A stretch of DNA of 64,000 bases from Colius striatus (taxonomy: Eukaryota > Chordata > Aves > Coliiformes > Coliidae): contig NC_084774.1 of the NCBI RefSeq assembly GCF_028858725.1, positions 7,538,001-7,602,000 of the forward strand, in the 5' to 3' direction. The translations under genes were made by a program, and so were the position numbers. The notes under the pieces are model-generated. The model worked only from the letters and a program-made list of their open reading frames with translations, did no database searches and was not told the DNA's origin. Of this stretch, positions 10,593 to 22,345 are shown one piece after another (the first letter of the stretch is position 1; each line of letters begins with the position of its first letter).

Positions 10593-10738
10593 GATCCCCT
10601 GTGCTATGTGGGGCTGGCACAGCATCCTCTGTCCCACGTGGGGCTGGCACAGCATCCCTTGTGCTGTGTGGGGCTGGCACAGCATCCCCTGTGCTGTGTG
10701 GGTTCAGCACAGCATCCTCTGTCCCATGTGGGGCTGTG
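10593..10738. repeat. 30-bp minisatellite, about 4.8 copies
   Basis: A unit of exactly 30 bp (core GTGGGGCTGGCACAGCATCC) repeats in register from about 10,593 to 10,738, with alternating CTGTCCCAC/CTGTGCTGT variants. Because 30 is a multiple of three, it generates open frames in all six frames, which are not genes. Confidence 0.95.
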
Positions 10739-10739
10739 G

Positions 10740-13700
10740 CTGCCCAGGGAGGCTGCTGGGGCAGGGGGTTGGATGCACACCGTTGCCCTGGGGTATATGA
10801 TACAGTGAAGGCTGCAGACTGGCTCTGCTGATTTCAGGCCTTGTAAAACCCAATCTGGCTCCTGAAAAATTACAACTGGCTTAAGTGATCGTGAGAAATG
10901 GAAATCCAGTTTTGGGGAAGAGGAGCAGGTGCTCAGGGTTTGCCTCCCAGTGCTTTGCTGCTTCTCAGGCTGCCCTTTCAAGCTTTCCTCACAGCTGGGC
11001 AGTCAAGACTGGCTCTTTGGAAAGGGAAAACTAAACATCTCAAGACCTGCAGGAAACTGTGTCCTTTCTCCACATTTACATCCCCCAGATCTCATCATCA
11101 GGTGTAAGAAGGGGAATTTGTGAGGCCAGAGCTCAAAGGATAGGCCTGAGCTGACAGAACGATGCCCTGTGGCTCTCCCTGGTTCATCTCCTGCACTCCT
11201 CTTTGCCTGCAGGATGTGGTTTGGTGCCAGGAGTGCTGCTCGTGCCCAGGCCCAAGGGATGGATGCTCTTGGCCATGCACAGACTCTGTATCTTGCAGGC
11301 ATGACAAGAACCGCTGCTATAGATTGTATTTAGGATCTATGTTGGCAAACGCTCAGGAGGAGCTGGGTGCCCTATAAGCAGAGCACTGAAATTCTGCAGC
11401 TAGGAGTGATGTCCCATCCCTCTCTCCACTTCTTTTCCATTCCTTTTGCTTTTTCCTTGGTCACCTGAGCAGCAATCCCAACCTCCTCTCCCCACTGCCA
11501 CAGCCTGGAGCCAGGGCAGGGAGGGCAGTCAGAGCTCTCCTGACACCACCCCAGTTCTCTGCTCTGGTTTTGCTTCGTTAGCTGCAATCAGTCTGTTAAC
11601 GAGGTCATGGCAGCTTGTGGAAATACCAGGACACCTTCCAAAGGCTGCTGACACTTATCCTGGTGCTGGAGTCTCCTTCTCACAGAGGAGCCCCAGGTCC
11701 CTGCTTCACCCACGTCCTGCCGTGGATGCATGAGGATGCTCTGGCCTCGCTCACAGCAGGGTTCAGACCCTACAAGGCAGAAGGTTTGATGCCAAAGGCT
11801 GGAGACACAGCTTGTGCTGCTGTTTTCTCCCCCACTTCCCGGAGCTGCTGCCATCCCACTGGCTGTGTTTCGAGTGCCTCTGTCAGCAATGGCTCGAGCA
11901 GCCCAACACTGATCCAGCCTGGCTGTAGCGAGACTGGGAACTCAGTTATTCCAGCCTTGTGTTTATTAGGGACTCCTGATGCATGGCCATGACTTCCCAG
12001 TTGGAAATCAGGAGGCAGTGCTGGTAAGGGAAAGATAAACCTCTTGTTGCCCTCATTGAGCAGCTCTGGGAGCAGCCAGCAGCCCTGTGTGTGGCCTCTG
12101 GGGGCAGCTGGGCACCCAGCGGTTCATTGTACAGTTACATATTCCCCTCTGCAGCACATGCCCCATATGTGTCTTGTACCATACATGTGATTTCATAGCT
12201 AGTAATCAAGTCCATATGTTGTGCTCCACAGTTGCCATGGTGTTATTCTCAGGATTTTTGGGGGTTGAAATGTTTTTGGGTTTTCTTTCTTTGTGGTCAG
12301 TTGTGCAAGAAAATAGTTGATAGAGGACTGTGAATCCAGCTGCTTTGAGGGAGCTGCTGGCAAGCTCTGCTGTTTCTATAGAAATGGGGGAACTGCCCCA
12401 GTGAATTTACATTTTAGACAGCTGGGCTGGTTTTCTGTCGTGCCTGTGCCATTTAACATGCTGTCACCAGCAATGCTGCACAGCTCTCCTTTGCTCACCC
12501 TGCTCAGCTGAAATTGCATCCATCTGTGATGGACAGAGATCGTATTCTCCCTTCATCCCTTTCCTTTGGTCAAGAGTCTCCCCTTTACACTGTGTTGCAC
12601 ACCCTCCCCACAGCTGGCTGAACTCAGAGCAGGGTCTGGACATGATCTCTGCCAGGAAGCACCTAGACTGTCCCAGGGCTTTGCTGGGTCTGCTCCTCTT
12701 CATACCAACAGTGAAATTGTGGGTCCAGGCTGAGACCAGTCCCATACCTTGGTGGGAAGGATGCTCTCTTTGCTTCTGGGCATTCCTGGCTCAAATCCCT
12801 GCTGCAGGGGAGTAGGACTGTCTATGGAGGATGGACAGACCACCCAGCCTGGCAAAGCCAAGAGCCCAAAGCCGAAAAGGAGACATCTCAGGTCTCTCTC
12901 AGCTGTTGGACACTTTGGGGTGGCTGCCGACTGTTTTTCATGAGGCTTCTGGAAACACCCCAGCTTTGGGAAACTGAAATACCTTCATTTTTGGCAGGAT
13001 GGGAAAGTTGTTTCCTACCCAGAATGAATCCAGCTCCAGTTTCAAACAGCGAGAGCTGAGGGAGGTGCTGATGGCCATTTCCATCCCTGTCTGGCCATTT
13101 TCATCCCCTCTGGTTCTCACACCTGAGCTAGGGAGCAGAGCTGGGCTGGGAGGATGGGCTACCCTGAGGGATGAGGCACAGGCCAGGCAGGCTTTTACCT
13201 TGAGCTCACCACTTCCACCCCAGACCCAGGCTAGGAGAGACTGAAAGTATTTACCATCTGGTGCCTCTCCAAGTGACTTGTGAGAAAAGAATTCAGGGCT
13301 GTCGTCCAGTTTCTGATGGTCAGGCAACTACATCAGAGAACCTCAGCTTCATCTGGGACCAGCTGACCCTCCAAGCTCCCAGCCACCGTGGCGAGGCCAG
13401 AGAGGGAGCGAGCAGCATCGCCCTGTCCCAGGGAGAGGCTGGGCCAGTGGTGTGTGGTGGTGGGGACACTGGATCCTTCACCATTTCCCAGGCAGTTTCA
13501 AGTAGGTTTTGTTAGAAAAAAAGAGCACTGACAAATAGGTGGTGGTTCTAAGGGCCTGACATTGCCAAGAGGAAGGAGCAAATGGACTGTCACAACCTGG
13601 AAAGGGCTTGCTTAGCCAAAACTAGATCTCATCATTCCGACTGAGAGGCTTCTCCCTGGTACAGCTCAGCCTCGTGTCAGCTGCTGTGAAAGGACAATGC

Positions 13701-14860
13701 TGTTCTGAATAGGCCTGTGAGACCCTGGCCAGTAACTCCCTGTGATTTCTGTTTCTTTCTGCAGTCCAGACAAGAGCAATTCATAATTGTCCCCCTCAAT
13801 TAAACAGTCAGATAACCCAAAGAACAAGACTTTTGTAAAACAAAGCCTGGAAACTTCAGCCAGAGGAGTCTTTCCATTATTATTTGGAAAACAGTGTCAG
13901 AAATCATCATACATCAACCATTATGATCCTCTGAGGATTTATTTTTGGTATCAAACATCATGAAACATAAATTTCTTGTAAGAAATCTCACGGGAAGTTT
14001 TTCTTTCAGACAAGATACAAACCCCAGCTCCCAGCCTGGTGTGGGCACTGACAGGCCTCGCTGTTTTCCATGGAGCTGCATGGCTAACTCATGTTTCCTG
14101 ATCAAATTGCTCATTCTGTTTTACTATCTCTGTCTTGTGGTTTCAGGCTAAAACAAACAGTTTTTCCTTCAGTTCTGGTCTTGCTGGAGCATGCAATGTG
14201 TTCTCAAGCAGCTGAAATGTCCCTTGCAGCAGCGAGTGAGCTGCACGTTGAGGCATGCAATCAGGACAGCCAGGGATGCTTTTAGGTCTTGCCAAACTCA
14301 CCTTGTACTTGCAGACAGCTCTGCTTTAGAGAGGGAGAGCTTAGGTGATGTGTGTGTTTGCCTCCAGCCCTGTTTCCTGTGACTCTGGGAAGACCTATGA
14401 GGACGCAAGTGCGGCACCCACACAGCAGCTAGTGCTGCGCCTGGGGAGCGGGTGGTGCTGGAGGAGGTTTGGGTGACAGGGGCTGTGTGTGTTCCAAACA
14501 TCACCCAAACATCACAGGAGCCCTTCCTGTCCCCAGGGCTCCTCATCAGCAGGAGCACTGCAAGCCCCTCAGGGTGCTGGTGCAGCAGGGATGCTGGGGC
14601 TGTCTGTGGCATGGTGTTGGGACAAGACTGTGCTGGGCAGGGGACAGTGACCTGGGACAAAGATAACCCTTCTCAGCTGGCAGGGGATGCTCTTGCAGTG
14701 GCTTTGTCTGGGGCAGGCTTAGGTAGCTGGGGTATTGGGGTGGCTTCTTTAAACAAACAGCTGCTGGAAGCTTCCCCTGTATCTGACAGGGTCAGTGCCT
14801 GAGATGGACCCACCTCTGCCCAAGGGCTGGCCAATTAGTGATGGAGGTAACACCTCTCTG
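10740..14860. other. GC-rich intergenic stretch, no gene recognised
   Basis: I see only scattered unrelated open frames. An AT-rich island at 13,780-13,990 is described under findings. Confidence 0.5.
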
Positions 14861-14869
14861 ATTAACATA

Positions 14870-15595
14870 CTTGAGAAGGGGCAGAGGTCCCTGCACAGGT
14901 GCTAAACTGCAGCAGCAGAAGGGAATGAGAACAACATCTCTGCAGACACCAAGGTCAGTGCAGATTCTTCTGGAGGTGCTCAGGGACACTGGAGCAGAGA
15001 TTGCCCTGCAGCCCATGGTGAGGCCCTGCCCCTGCAGCCATGGAGGCCACGGTGGAGCAGAGACCCACCTGCAGCCCAGGGAGGACCCCACACCAGAGCG
15101 GGTGGATGCCCAAAGGAGGCTGTGACCCTGGGGGAAGCCCACACTGGAACAAGGTCCTGGCAAGGCCTGGGAACCCATGGAGAGAGGAGCCCATGCCAGA
15201 GCAGGTTTGCTGTCAGGACTTGTGAGCCCGTGGGGGACCCACGCTGGAGCAGTTCGTTCCTGAGGGACTGTTTCCCCCGTGGATGACCCATATTGGGGCA
15301 GTTTGAGAAGAACTGTAGAAGTTTGTGAAGGACTATCTCCATCTGTGATGGACTGACCATAACCCTCATTCCTCATCCCCCTGTGCTGCTGAGGAGGAGG
15401 AGGAGGGAGAGTCCCTGGAAGAGGAGAGTTGAGTCTGTTTTGCCCATGACAGTAATTGCTGAGGGATCACTCTGTCCTTATCTTGACTTATGAGCTTCTT
15501 GTATTTTCTCTCCCCTGTCCAGCTGAGGAGGAGGAGGCTTCCAGCTGAGAAGGAAGGGCTTTGGGTACCTGGTACATAGGGTTAAACCACCAGAG
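14870..15595 (+). mobile_element. LTR-retrotransposon-type interspersed repeat (3' part)
   Basis: The left two thirds (about 14,990-15,300) is a degenerate array with roughly 48-bp periodicity, each unit ending in a variant of CCCACGCTGGAGCAG. It is followed by TGATGGACTGACC, a GAGGAGGAGG run, and CTCTCCCCTGTCCAGCTGAG. I recognise this order as a widespread avian endogenous-retrovirus-related repeat; the family assignment is from memory and needs RepeatMasker. No intact gene is present. Confidence 0.5.
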
Positions 15596-15599
15596 CTCA

Positions 15600-18500
15600 G
15601 CACAGCCTCTTTGTAAGCTCCTGGTTGTTGCTGGGACCTTCCCAAAGACCTTGTGCAGCAGGTACTTCTTGGCATCCTTGTTGATTAGAAGGACTCTGGC
15701 TGCCAGTTCACCTGTTTTGCACCAATCCTTCATTCCCACCCAGCACTCAAAAACCCCCAATGACTGCTCACCACACAGAACTATTTAGCAAAGGGTTCTG
15801 CTGGTACTCCCCAGGGCTTGTGCCAAAAGCTTTGGGGGTGAGTCCTGCTTCCTACCTCCACCCCAGGGACTAAAGAGGATCGTGGTCTCCAGCTCCTGAG
15901 CAAGACTGGAAAGGCTGAGGCCAGAGGTACCTCCATGTACATAGGAGTCCCAGGCCTCCAGACCTCCCCTAAGCCCACTCCCAATGCCAGAGACAATCTC
16001 CCAAGTATGCACTTCAGAGAAACCATCTCCTTTTGTCCACATCCCTAGCCAAGTCAATAAAGACACGACTGAAACCTTTAGAGTGTGTGTGTGTGGGATC
16101 CAGTTGAGAAAAACAACCCTCTTGGTCTCACGATGGTTATGAAAGCAACGATGTCGCCTGGAAAGTATGTACCAGCGAGCAAGGAGAGCTGCCTGAGTGG
16201 AGGGGTGGGGGGAGGAGGTGGGCACCAGCTCAAATATGACTCAAAATCAGGGGAAATTATTTCTGATGAACATAATTACTTCGGCTCCAGCCCTGATCAA
16301 TACGAGCTAAAACGCTCATAAACCGGCCGAGAATGCGAACTATGCAGAATGATTCGTACAAGGTGTTTGGCTGGGCGAGCTCTGGCCCTGCTGTCAGGCT
16401 GCCCACAGGGCAGGGTGACCTGCTGCTGGGGGAGGTGCAGAGCAGTGACTTGCTGATTGCAAACCAGTGGCCCTGAAACGAGACTCCCCCACGAAGGAGC
16501 AGGGAGGCGGCTGCATCATGCAGGTCCTGAGGCTAATTGAAAGCAATCAGCCTGCTTGGCTGGGCTTCTGTGCTCTGACCACAAAGCAAGAGCCAAGGCT
16601 GGCCCTTTATAGCCAGGCTGGCTTCTGCTGGCCCCCAGGGTGTGGGCTGGCACTCAGCCTGGGCAGGGGGGCTGCGTGGGCACTGGGGTCAGGCTGGTGA
16701 CCTGCAGGACCACAGGGACAGAGTGGGAGGGAAGGATGAGCCCAAGCTCGTGCTGGCTGAGCCCAAGCTGGGTCAAGCACGTTGTCAATCCACACAGGAG
16801 ACAGGCTGCCTCAAGGGCACCCTGTGTGTTGGGGAGTTGCACCTGCAAGAGCAGATCAAGAGGAGGAGGCACAGCCCAGGAGATGCCCTGCAGCAAGCCC
16901 GTGTGCAGCTGGTGCCTGCAGCCGTCTGGAGCTGGTAAGAATTTCCTCCTGATGATGTCCTGGGACATAAGGGTCTCCCATGAACTGTTGCTTCTGATGA
17001 TGTGGTGAGGAAAGGGAAGGAGAAGGGCTGTGACAGTGTTGTTTTTGTCCCACTGTTCCCCAGGGTGACTGGGAAACCCCATCATGAAAGTCTCTCACCA
17101 CCCAGGCTGCTGCTCAGCTGAGCTTCCCCAGGAACCACAGTGGCAGAGAGACAGAAGATGATGAAGGGGACCCCTGGGCTGGGAGCTCCCTGTGCCCTAG
17201 CACTGTGGGGCAGGGGGAGATGGAGCAGTGAGTGCTTCACCTTCTCACTTGATCTGCTCTGCAGGCCCTGAGCTGCTGCTGCCCATCAACAAGGTGCTAT
17301 CTCCATCTTCTGTGACAGCTCCATCTTCACCTGGCAGAGTGAGGCTGCAAGTTACAGCCACTGCCTGCTGCTGCTGCTCTGCAGCCACCCCACCTCACCC
17401 CCACAAGACACTTGTTGAGCAGCTGCAGGAACACTCCTGAGTTGTCAGTTAAGGGAGCTGCATTGGCTTTCAGCCATGCAAACCCTGCCTGTGTGGGGAC
17501 CCTGCCCCATAGCCCTCCTGGCCAGGGGAAGGGAGACTGTTCCAGAAGTTTTCCCTTTTCTGACTCAAAGTTTTATGAGGATTTTCTTTAAAACAGGAGA
17601 AAAACAGCAATTCAAAAAGAATCCTGCTCGTGACTCATAACTCACTGGGATGTGTCAGGGTCTGGATTAGCATCTGCTCCTTCTGGGCTGGTCCCCTCCA
17701 CCATGGCCTGCCTTTTCCTCTTGCATAACTAGTCCAGTTCTGTTTCTGGCACAGAGATCAGCACCTCCCTGGCTCCCACTGCACCCCTGGGAATGGCTGC
17801 TCTGCAGAGGCTGCTGGTGAGTTCCCTTTGAGGGCTCACATGGGTAAGGTGAGTGTAGCCCACCGAGCATCACAGAGCTGAGCTGGCCACAGGCCTCTGG
17901 GACCATCTGTAGAGACATCTCAGTGAGGCAGGCAGAGTGGCGTTGTGAGAACTATTTGTGCCTTGATAGCAGCCCAGATCCTTGTAGTCCTGGGTGAAAA
18001 AAATAGCTGGAGTTCCTGACAGGGGTCACTGGAGTCACAGGTGCTGCCAAGGCAGCAGCTCAGAGGATGGAGAGCAGCGTGTGTGGGGCAGCCAGGCTCC
18101 TCTTCAGCCCTCTCCTCTCTGTGGCAGGAGCTCCCCAGGCTACATGGAGAGCCTTGTCTTCCTGTGCTGTGATTTTGCTGGAAACCACACCTAGCACAGT
18201 GTCATTTGGGTTAGGAGAGCCATTTTCTGGGGTTGGCTGCATTCTGCACTGCCAAGAAGCTTCCCACACTCAAACCCTGAGTTTCTTTACATGCCCTGGT
18301 CCTGCTGAGCTGTGGTCTGCCACCTGTACAGGCAAAGGTGCCACTGTGCCTTCCCTTGCATTGCACTCACCTTTTGATCGCATCAAAGGTGCTGTAACTC
18401 ACAGGGAGGCAGCTTGAAGGCCCAGCAGTGGCACACAGCTTCTGCTCAGACCTGGCCATGTCCTCCACAGCCTGCTTGTCCTCCTGGTCTCCACACAGGG

Positions 18501-20860
18501 CCACTAGCACCTGCTTAGAGACAGCTTTCCCCTCCCAGGACCTTCCCTCCCTGAGCTTGTCTGCAGGCTGAGCGCCCAGCCTCTCTCCTCCTGCCTCTGA
18601 GCCCTGGCCCCTGGAAACATCTGCAAGGAAATAGCTGAAGGTATTGAACAGGGAGTCAGGAAACACTCCAAATATTTTTTTCCCCCTAAATATAATGATA
18701 CTAATGTTGTTTGCAGTGTTAAAAATAGAAATGAAGGGAACCTGCCTTTTTCCTGTTTGCTTTCAGCTCCTGCCTGCCTGTCTCTGCATTCTGGGGATCT
18801 GCATGAAAATAAACTCAACCCAAAGGATCTCAGCAGCCTGCAAAGCAAAGCCAGATGGGCTTGGCCTTGGCTGCAGCTTCCCCAAGCAGGGCCATGTCCC
18901 TCTGCAGCACAGGGAGCTGCAAGCTGTGAGCTCCCACCACAGCTGCCCTGCAGGCTCTGTGCTGATGGGCCAGTGCTCTGACCCTGCACCCGTGGCTGAG
19001 GCTGCTGGCTCTGGGTGTCTCTGGGAGTGTGGCTGTCCTGCAACCCCTTCTGCCTCCCACCGCTCTCCTGACTTTCCCAAGTGTCTCAGGGCAGCAAGTT
19101 GGCTCTGAGCAGCACTGCTGCTTCTTGCTATATTCTTCCTGCTGTGGCTGGCTGAGCCCTGCTCGTGCCTGGAGCTGGACTTACCTGTGTGCCACTGCAG
19201 GGCCCTGGGCTAAAGCCCTCTGTGCCCACCTCTCCTACTGAAGTTGTCTCTCCAGATGCCTGTGGCTGGGCAGGAGCACAGCCCAGCCTGTGCCCATTCC
19301 CAGAGCTCTCTGCAGCCTCCCTCGGTGCTTTGGGAGGGTTTTGCCTCATCAACTCATGAGAGAGAACAGTCCCCCTCAGCACCTCCCTCACTGAACTCAG
19401 AGGCTGATGGATTTAAACCTACTTTGGTAGCACTGAGCCAGATCAAGGCACTCAGAGCCTGAGGGGTGAGGATGCAGGAGCCAGCTCCCAGCCTTGCATG
19501 GGGAAAAGAAAAACACCAGAGCACAGCAACCATGCAGGGAGACAGTGTGTGATGAGCAGGGTGCTGCTCACCTGAGAGGCAGCCTGGGCTGCTGCTTCTG
19601 CTGCTGTGGGTGTGCACATGAAAAGCTGCAGCACTCATTTTTCAGTGGAGCAGACCAGGGTGTGCGTGTCTTGGATGGAGGCTGCTGCCTGATCTCTTAC
19701 AGACTCAGCTCTAGGTGCCTCAGGAGAGTCAGTCCTGGCAGAGGATGAGAGGCAGGTGCTGGAGGGGTGGATTGCAGCACACAAAATGCTGCGCTGTGGA
19801 GAGAGCACCTGGAACACGCCAGAGCCGGGCACAGTGGGGAGGAATGAGTCCTCTGGCTTGGTTTGCATTCCTCTGCCCTCACTGTCCCTTTCCTGAGGGG
19901 CTGAATGGGGCAGGCAGGCTGTTTTGGAAAGCCACGAGCCATGAGCAGAGGAGTGCAGGCCAGGAGCCGTGCTGGCAGCACTGGGGCACCAGCTCTGCTC
20001 TGCTGCAGGTGCCACCCTCTGTGCAGCATCCCTCTAAAGGCTGGATTTTCAAGGAGTGGTTGACCTCAAGTTGTTCTTTCAAAAGCCTTTGGTCAGCTGC
20101 AAATCAGGTGTTTAAAATGTCACTGGAGTATCATGAATCACTGGCTGGGCCACTTCTGTATCTCAGAGCCAGTTCCCCTGCATGTCATTGGAAAGCCCAC
20201 ACTTCAACCTGGCATGATGTGATTTTAAAACCACCTCCAAAAGAAACTTCCCTGAGCTTCCTTCCCCTCCTCCAGCTGCTTTGCTGGCCCAGCCCCAGCC
20301 CCTGGTAGCCAGCACACCTCTCTTTTCAGCTGCCTCTTCCATCAGGCACGTCTGGTCCCACTTGTGCCCAGTCTCTCAGCTGTCAACACATGCTCAGGTC
20401 TTTCAGCAGCAGTTTGTCAGCAGTGTCCCAAGGGGCCATCAGTTTGCAGTGTGACAATGTCCTGGGCTGGGGGATCGTGCCTGGCTGCCAACAGGACACC
20501 TCTCTGCTGATAGGGTTTCATCAGGGGCTTGATGACTGTGCTTTGGAGGCCTATTTGGGCACCAAACTGGTGGTGGGAGTGGGATCCTGACCCTACCTGG
20601 AGCTGATCAGCAACCTGTCATGATGTTAACTGGAGCCAAACTGGAACCATTGTCAGAGGATGGACATACAGTCATGGGGACTGAGAGCCCAACCCTGCCA
20701 ACTGCTCCCCTGCTCAATGCAGGGAACGGACACAGCCTTGGCATCTGGGCTGACACCAGAGGAGGAACCAGCCCTTGCAAAGGACTGTAGCTGTGACTTG
20801 TGTATTCTGCTGCTCCTTCCCGCAGCCAGGCTTGGCAGATGGACTGAAGGTCCCCAGGGT
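15600..20860. other. GC-rich intergenic stretch, no gene recognised
   Basis: No exon with domain similarity was found. A 90-codon minus frame at 15,760-15,488 and an AT-rich block at 16,215-16,380 are the only parts that stand out. Confidence 0.45.
16215..16380. promoter_or_regulatory. candidate conserved non-coding element
   Basis: An abrupt 165-bp AT-rich block in GC-rich DNA, with TGACTCA (AP-1 consensus) at 16,238-16,244, several ATTA/TAAT and TGAT homeodomain-type cores, and a CpG-containing AACCGGCCGAG stretch. It is not a recognised repeat. The density of binding-site words suggests an enhancer, but conservation was not tested. Confidence 0.3.
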
Positions 20861-20869
20861 GGTGGGCAG

Positions 20870-21245
20870 TGATTTCATCCGGGGACCCTCTGAGGTGCCC
20901 GACGTTCCACAGCACGTGTGTCCTGCTGCTGAATCGGGGCCGAGAGCCCCCGCATCGCCCCGGCCTCACTGCAGCCCCGCAGCCCCGCAGCCCCCGCATC
21001 GCCCCGCACCCCCTGCAGCCCCTGCAGCCCCCGCAGCCCCCCGCAGCCCCCCGCAGCCCCGGCCCCTTGGCAGCGGCCGGGCTCTGGCTCCCTCTCGTGG
21101 CCGCTCCTGTCGGGCTCAGGCGCGGGGCCGCACGCCCGGCCCCGCATCTCCCTGCAGCATCCCCGCCCGGGCTCCCGGGCTGCCCCCGTCCGCGCCTCTC
21201 CACGGCCCTCGCTGGGTCCCACACGTGCGGAGTGGGGAGCGGAGC
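20870..21245. promoter_or_regulatory. CpG-rich block with CAGCCCC repeats, no assigned gene
   Basis: GC content rises steeply with many CpG dinucleotides, and an array of CCCGCAGCC/CCTGCAGCC units runs at about 20,970-21,060. It resembles a CpG-island promoter, but I find no first coding exon on either strand nearby. Long open frames through it on both strands are composition artefacts. Confidence 0.45.
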
Positions 21246-22243
21246 CGGCAGAGTCTCAGGCACAGCCTGTTTGTTCTTTGCTCAGCACCGTTCCTGGATA
21301 TTTACCTTTTGCTTTTAAGCAAAGCATTTCTACTGCCGCTGGGGAAAAGCTGTTTATAGGCAGGCTTGCATCACACCCGGGGAATGGGTGGAAACGGAGC
21401 CAGCTTCACTAGACACAGCTGTCTAAAAGCTGAAGCTGTTTTCTTCCCAATCATCTGATTTCAATTTCTTCTGTGGCCCCTGAAGCCAAGAACTGAACAA
21501 AACAAGAGCTCCAGGAGATCCTATAGAGTATCAATTGGATCAGAGCACTGTATTAGATAATTTCCAGCTCGACCCAGTGGGGATCAGTTTCCCTTCAAGC
21601 ATTTTTGCTGGAGCAGGAGGCTGTGCCCAGCCTGCCCTGGGGCTTGCAGCCTCCTTTCACTGGGGCAGCAGCCAGGCAGCCCCTCGGACATCCCAGCATC
21701 ACCATTCCTCTGTATGCCCCAGCACTGGAGACATGCTGAAGAGCACCCAGCTGTTCCCTTTCTCCCTCTGTTTCTTCTCTCCTTCACCCGCCTGTCTTCT
21801 TGCTATGCCAGCACTGGGACTTCTGCCATCCCCTGGCACCAGAAGCCCATGTGAGTGCTGTGACCCTCAGTTTGGGATCAGCCAGACTCCAGCTGCTGCT
21901 GCAAGGTGAGTGATCTGGGATGGCAGCCCTGAGCTGAGACTAGGGAGGACAATTTAAGTTTCTGCTCTCCAGAGCCTAAATCTGGGCATGAAAATATCTC
22001 CTGTATTACTCCATCTACAGGCAGCGTGGAGCAGAGCAGGGATGGACCAGTGCCAGGACCAAACCTTGCTGTCTGCCAGGTTTAACAGCTCCAGGGTCTC
22101 GCTGTGCCCTGGGGTCAGGTTGGCAAAGGGAGAGAGGCAATCCCCCAGCTCTGCTTTGCAGGATGTACCACTGCAAGTACCAGAGCTCTGGGAACATTAG
22201 TGAACATTAGTGGACCTTACTGGCCCTGACCAGCCTCCCCTAG

Positions 22244-22345
22244 CTCAACACCTGTGGGCTATAGGGTTCAATTTAAGCTCCACACCTGGGGGCTATAGGG
22301 TTCTATTTAAGCTCCACAACTGTGGGCTATGGGGTTCTATTTAAG
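22244..22345. repeat. 34-bp tandem repeat, three copies
   Basis: Copies at 22,244-22,277, 22,278-22,311 and 22,312-22,345 share GGGCTATAGGGTTCTATTTAAG with few mismatches. Each copy ends in a TATTTAAG box. A short duplication of GAACATTAGTG lies just upstream at about 22,192-22,212. It may be part of an LTR-like repeat. Confidence 0.9.

Noticed and set aside
10452-10981. Overlapping open frames with repeated peptide units in several frames
   Set aside because: They arise from the 30-bp minisatellite, whose length is a multiple of three.
20607-21263. 218-codon minus-strand frame rich in Gly/Arg/Ala
   Set aside because: Caused by the CAGCCCC array and high GC; equally long frames exist on the plus strand and there is no domain pattern.
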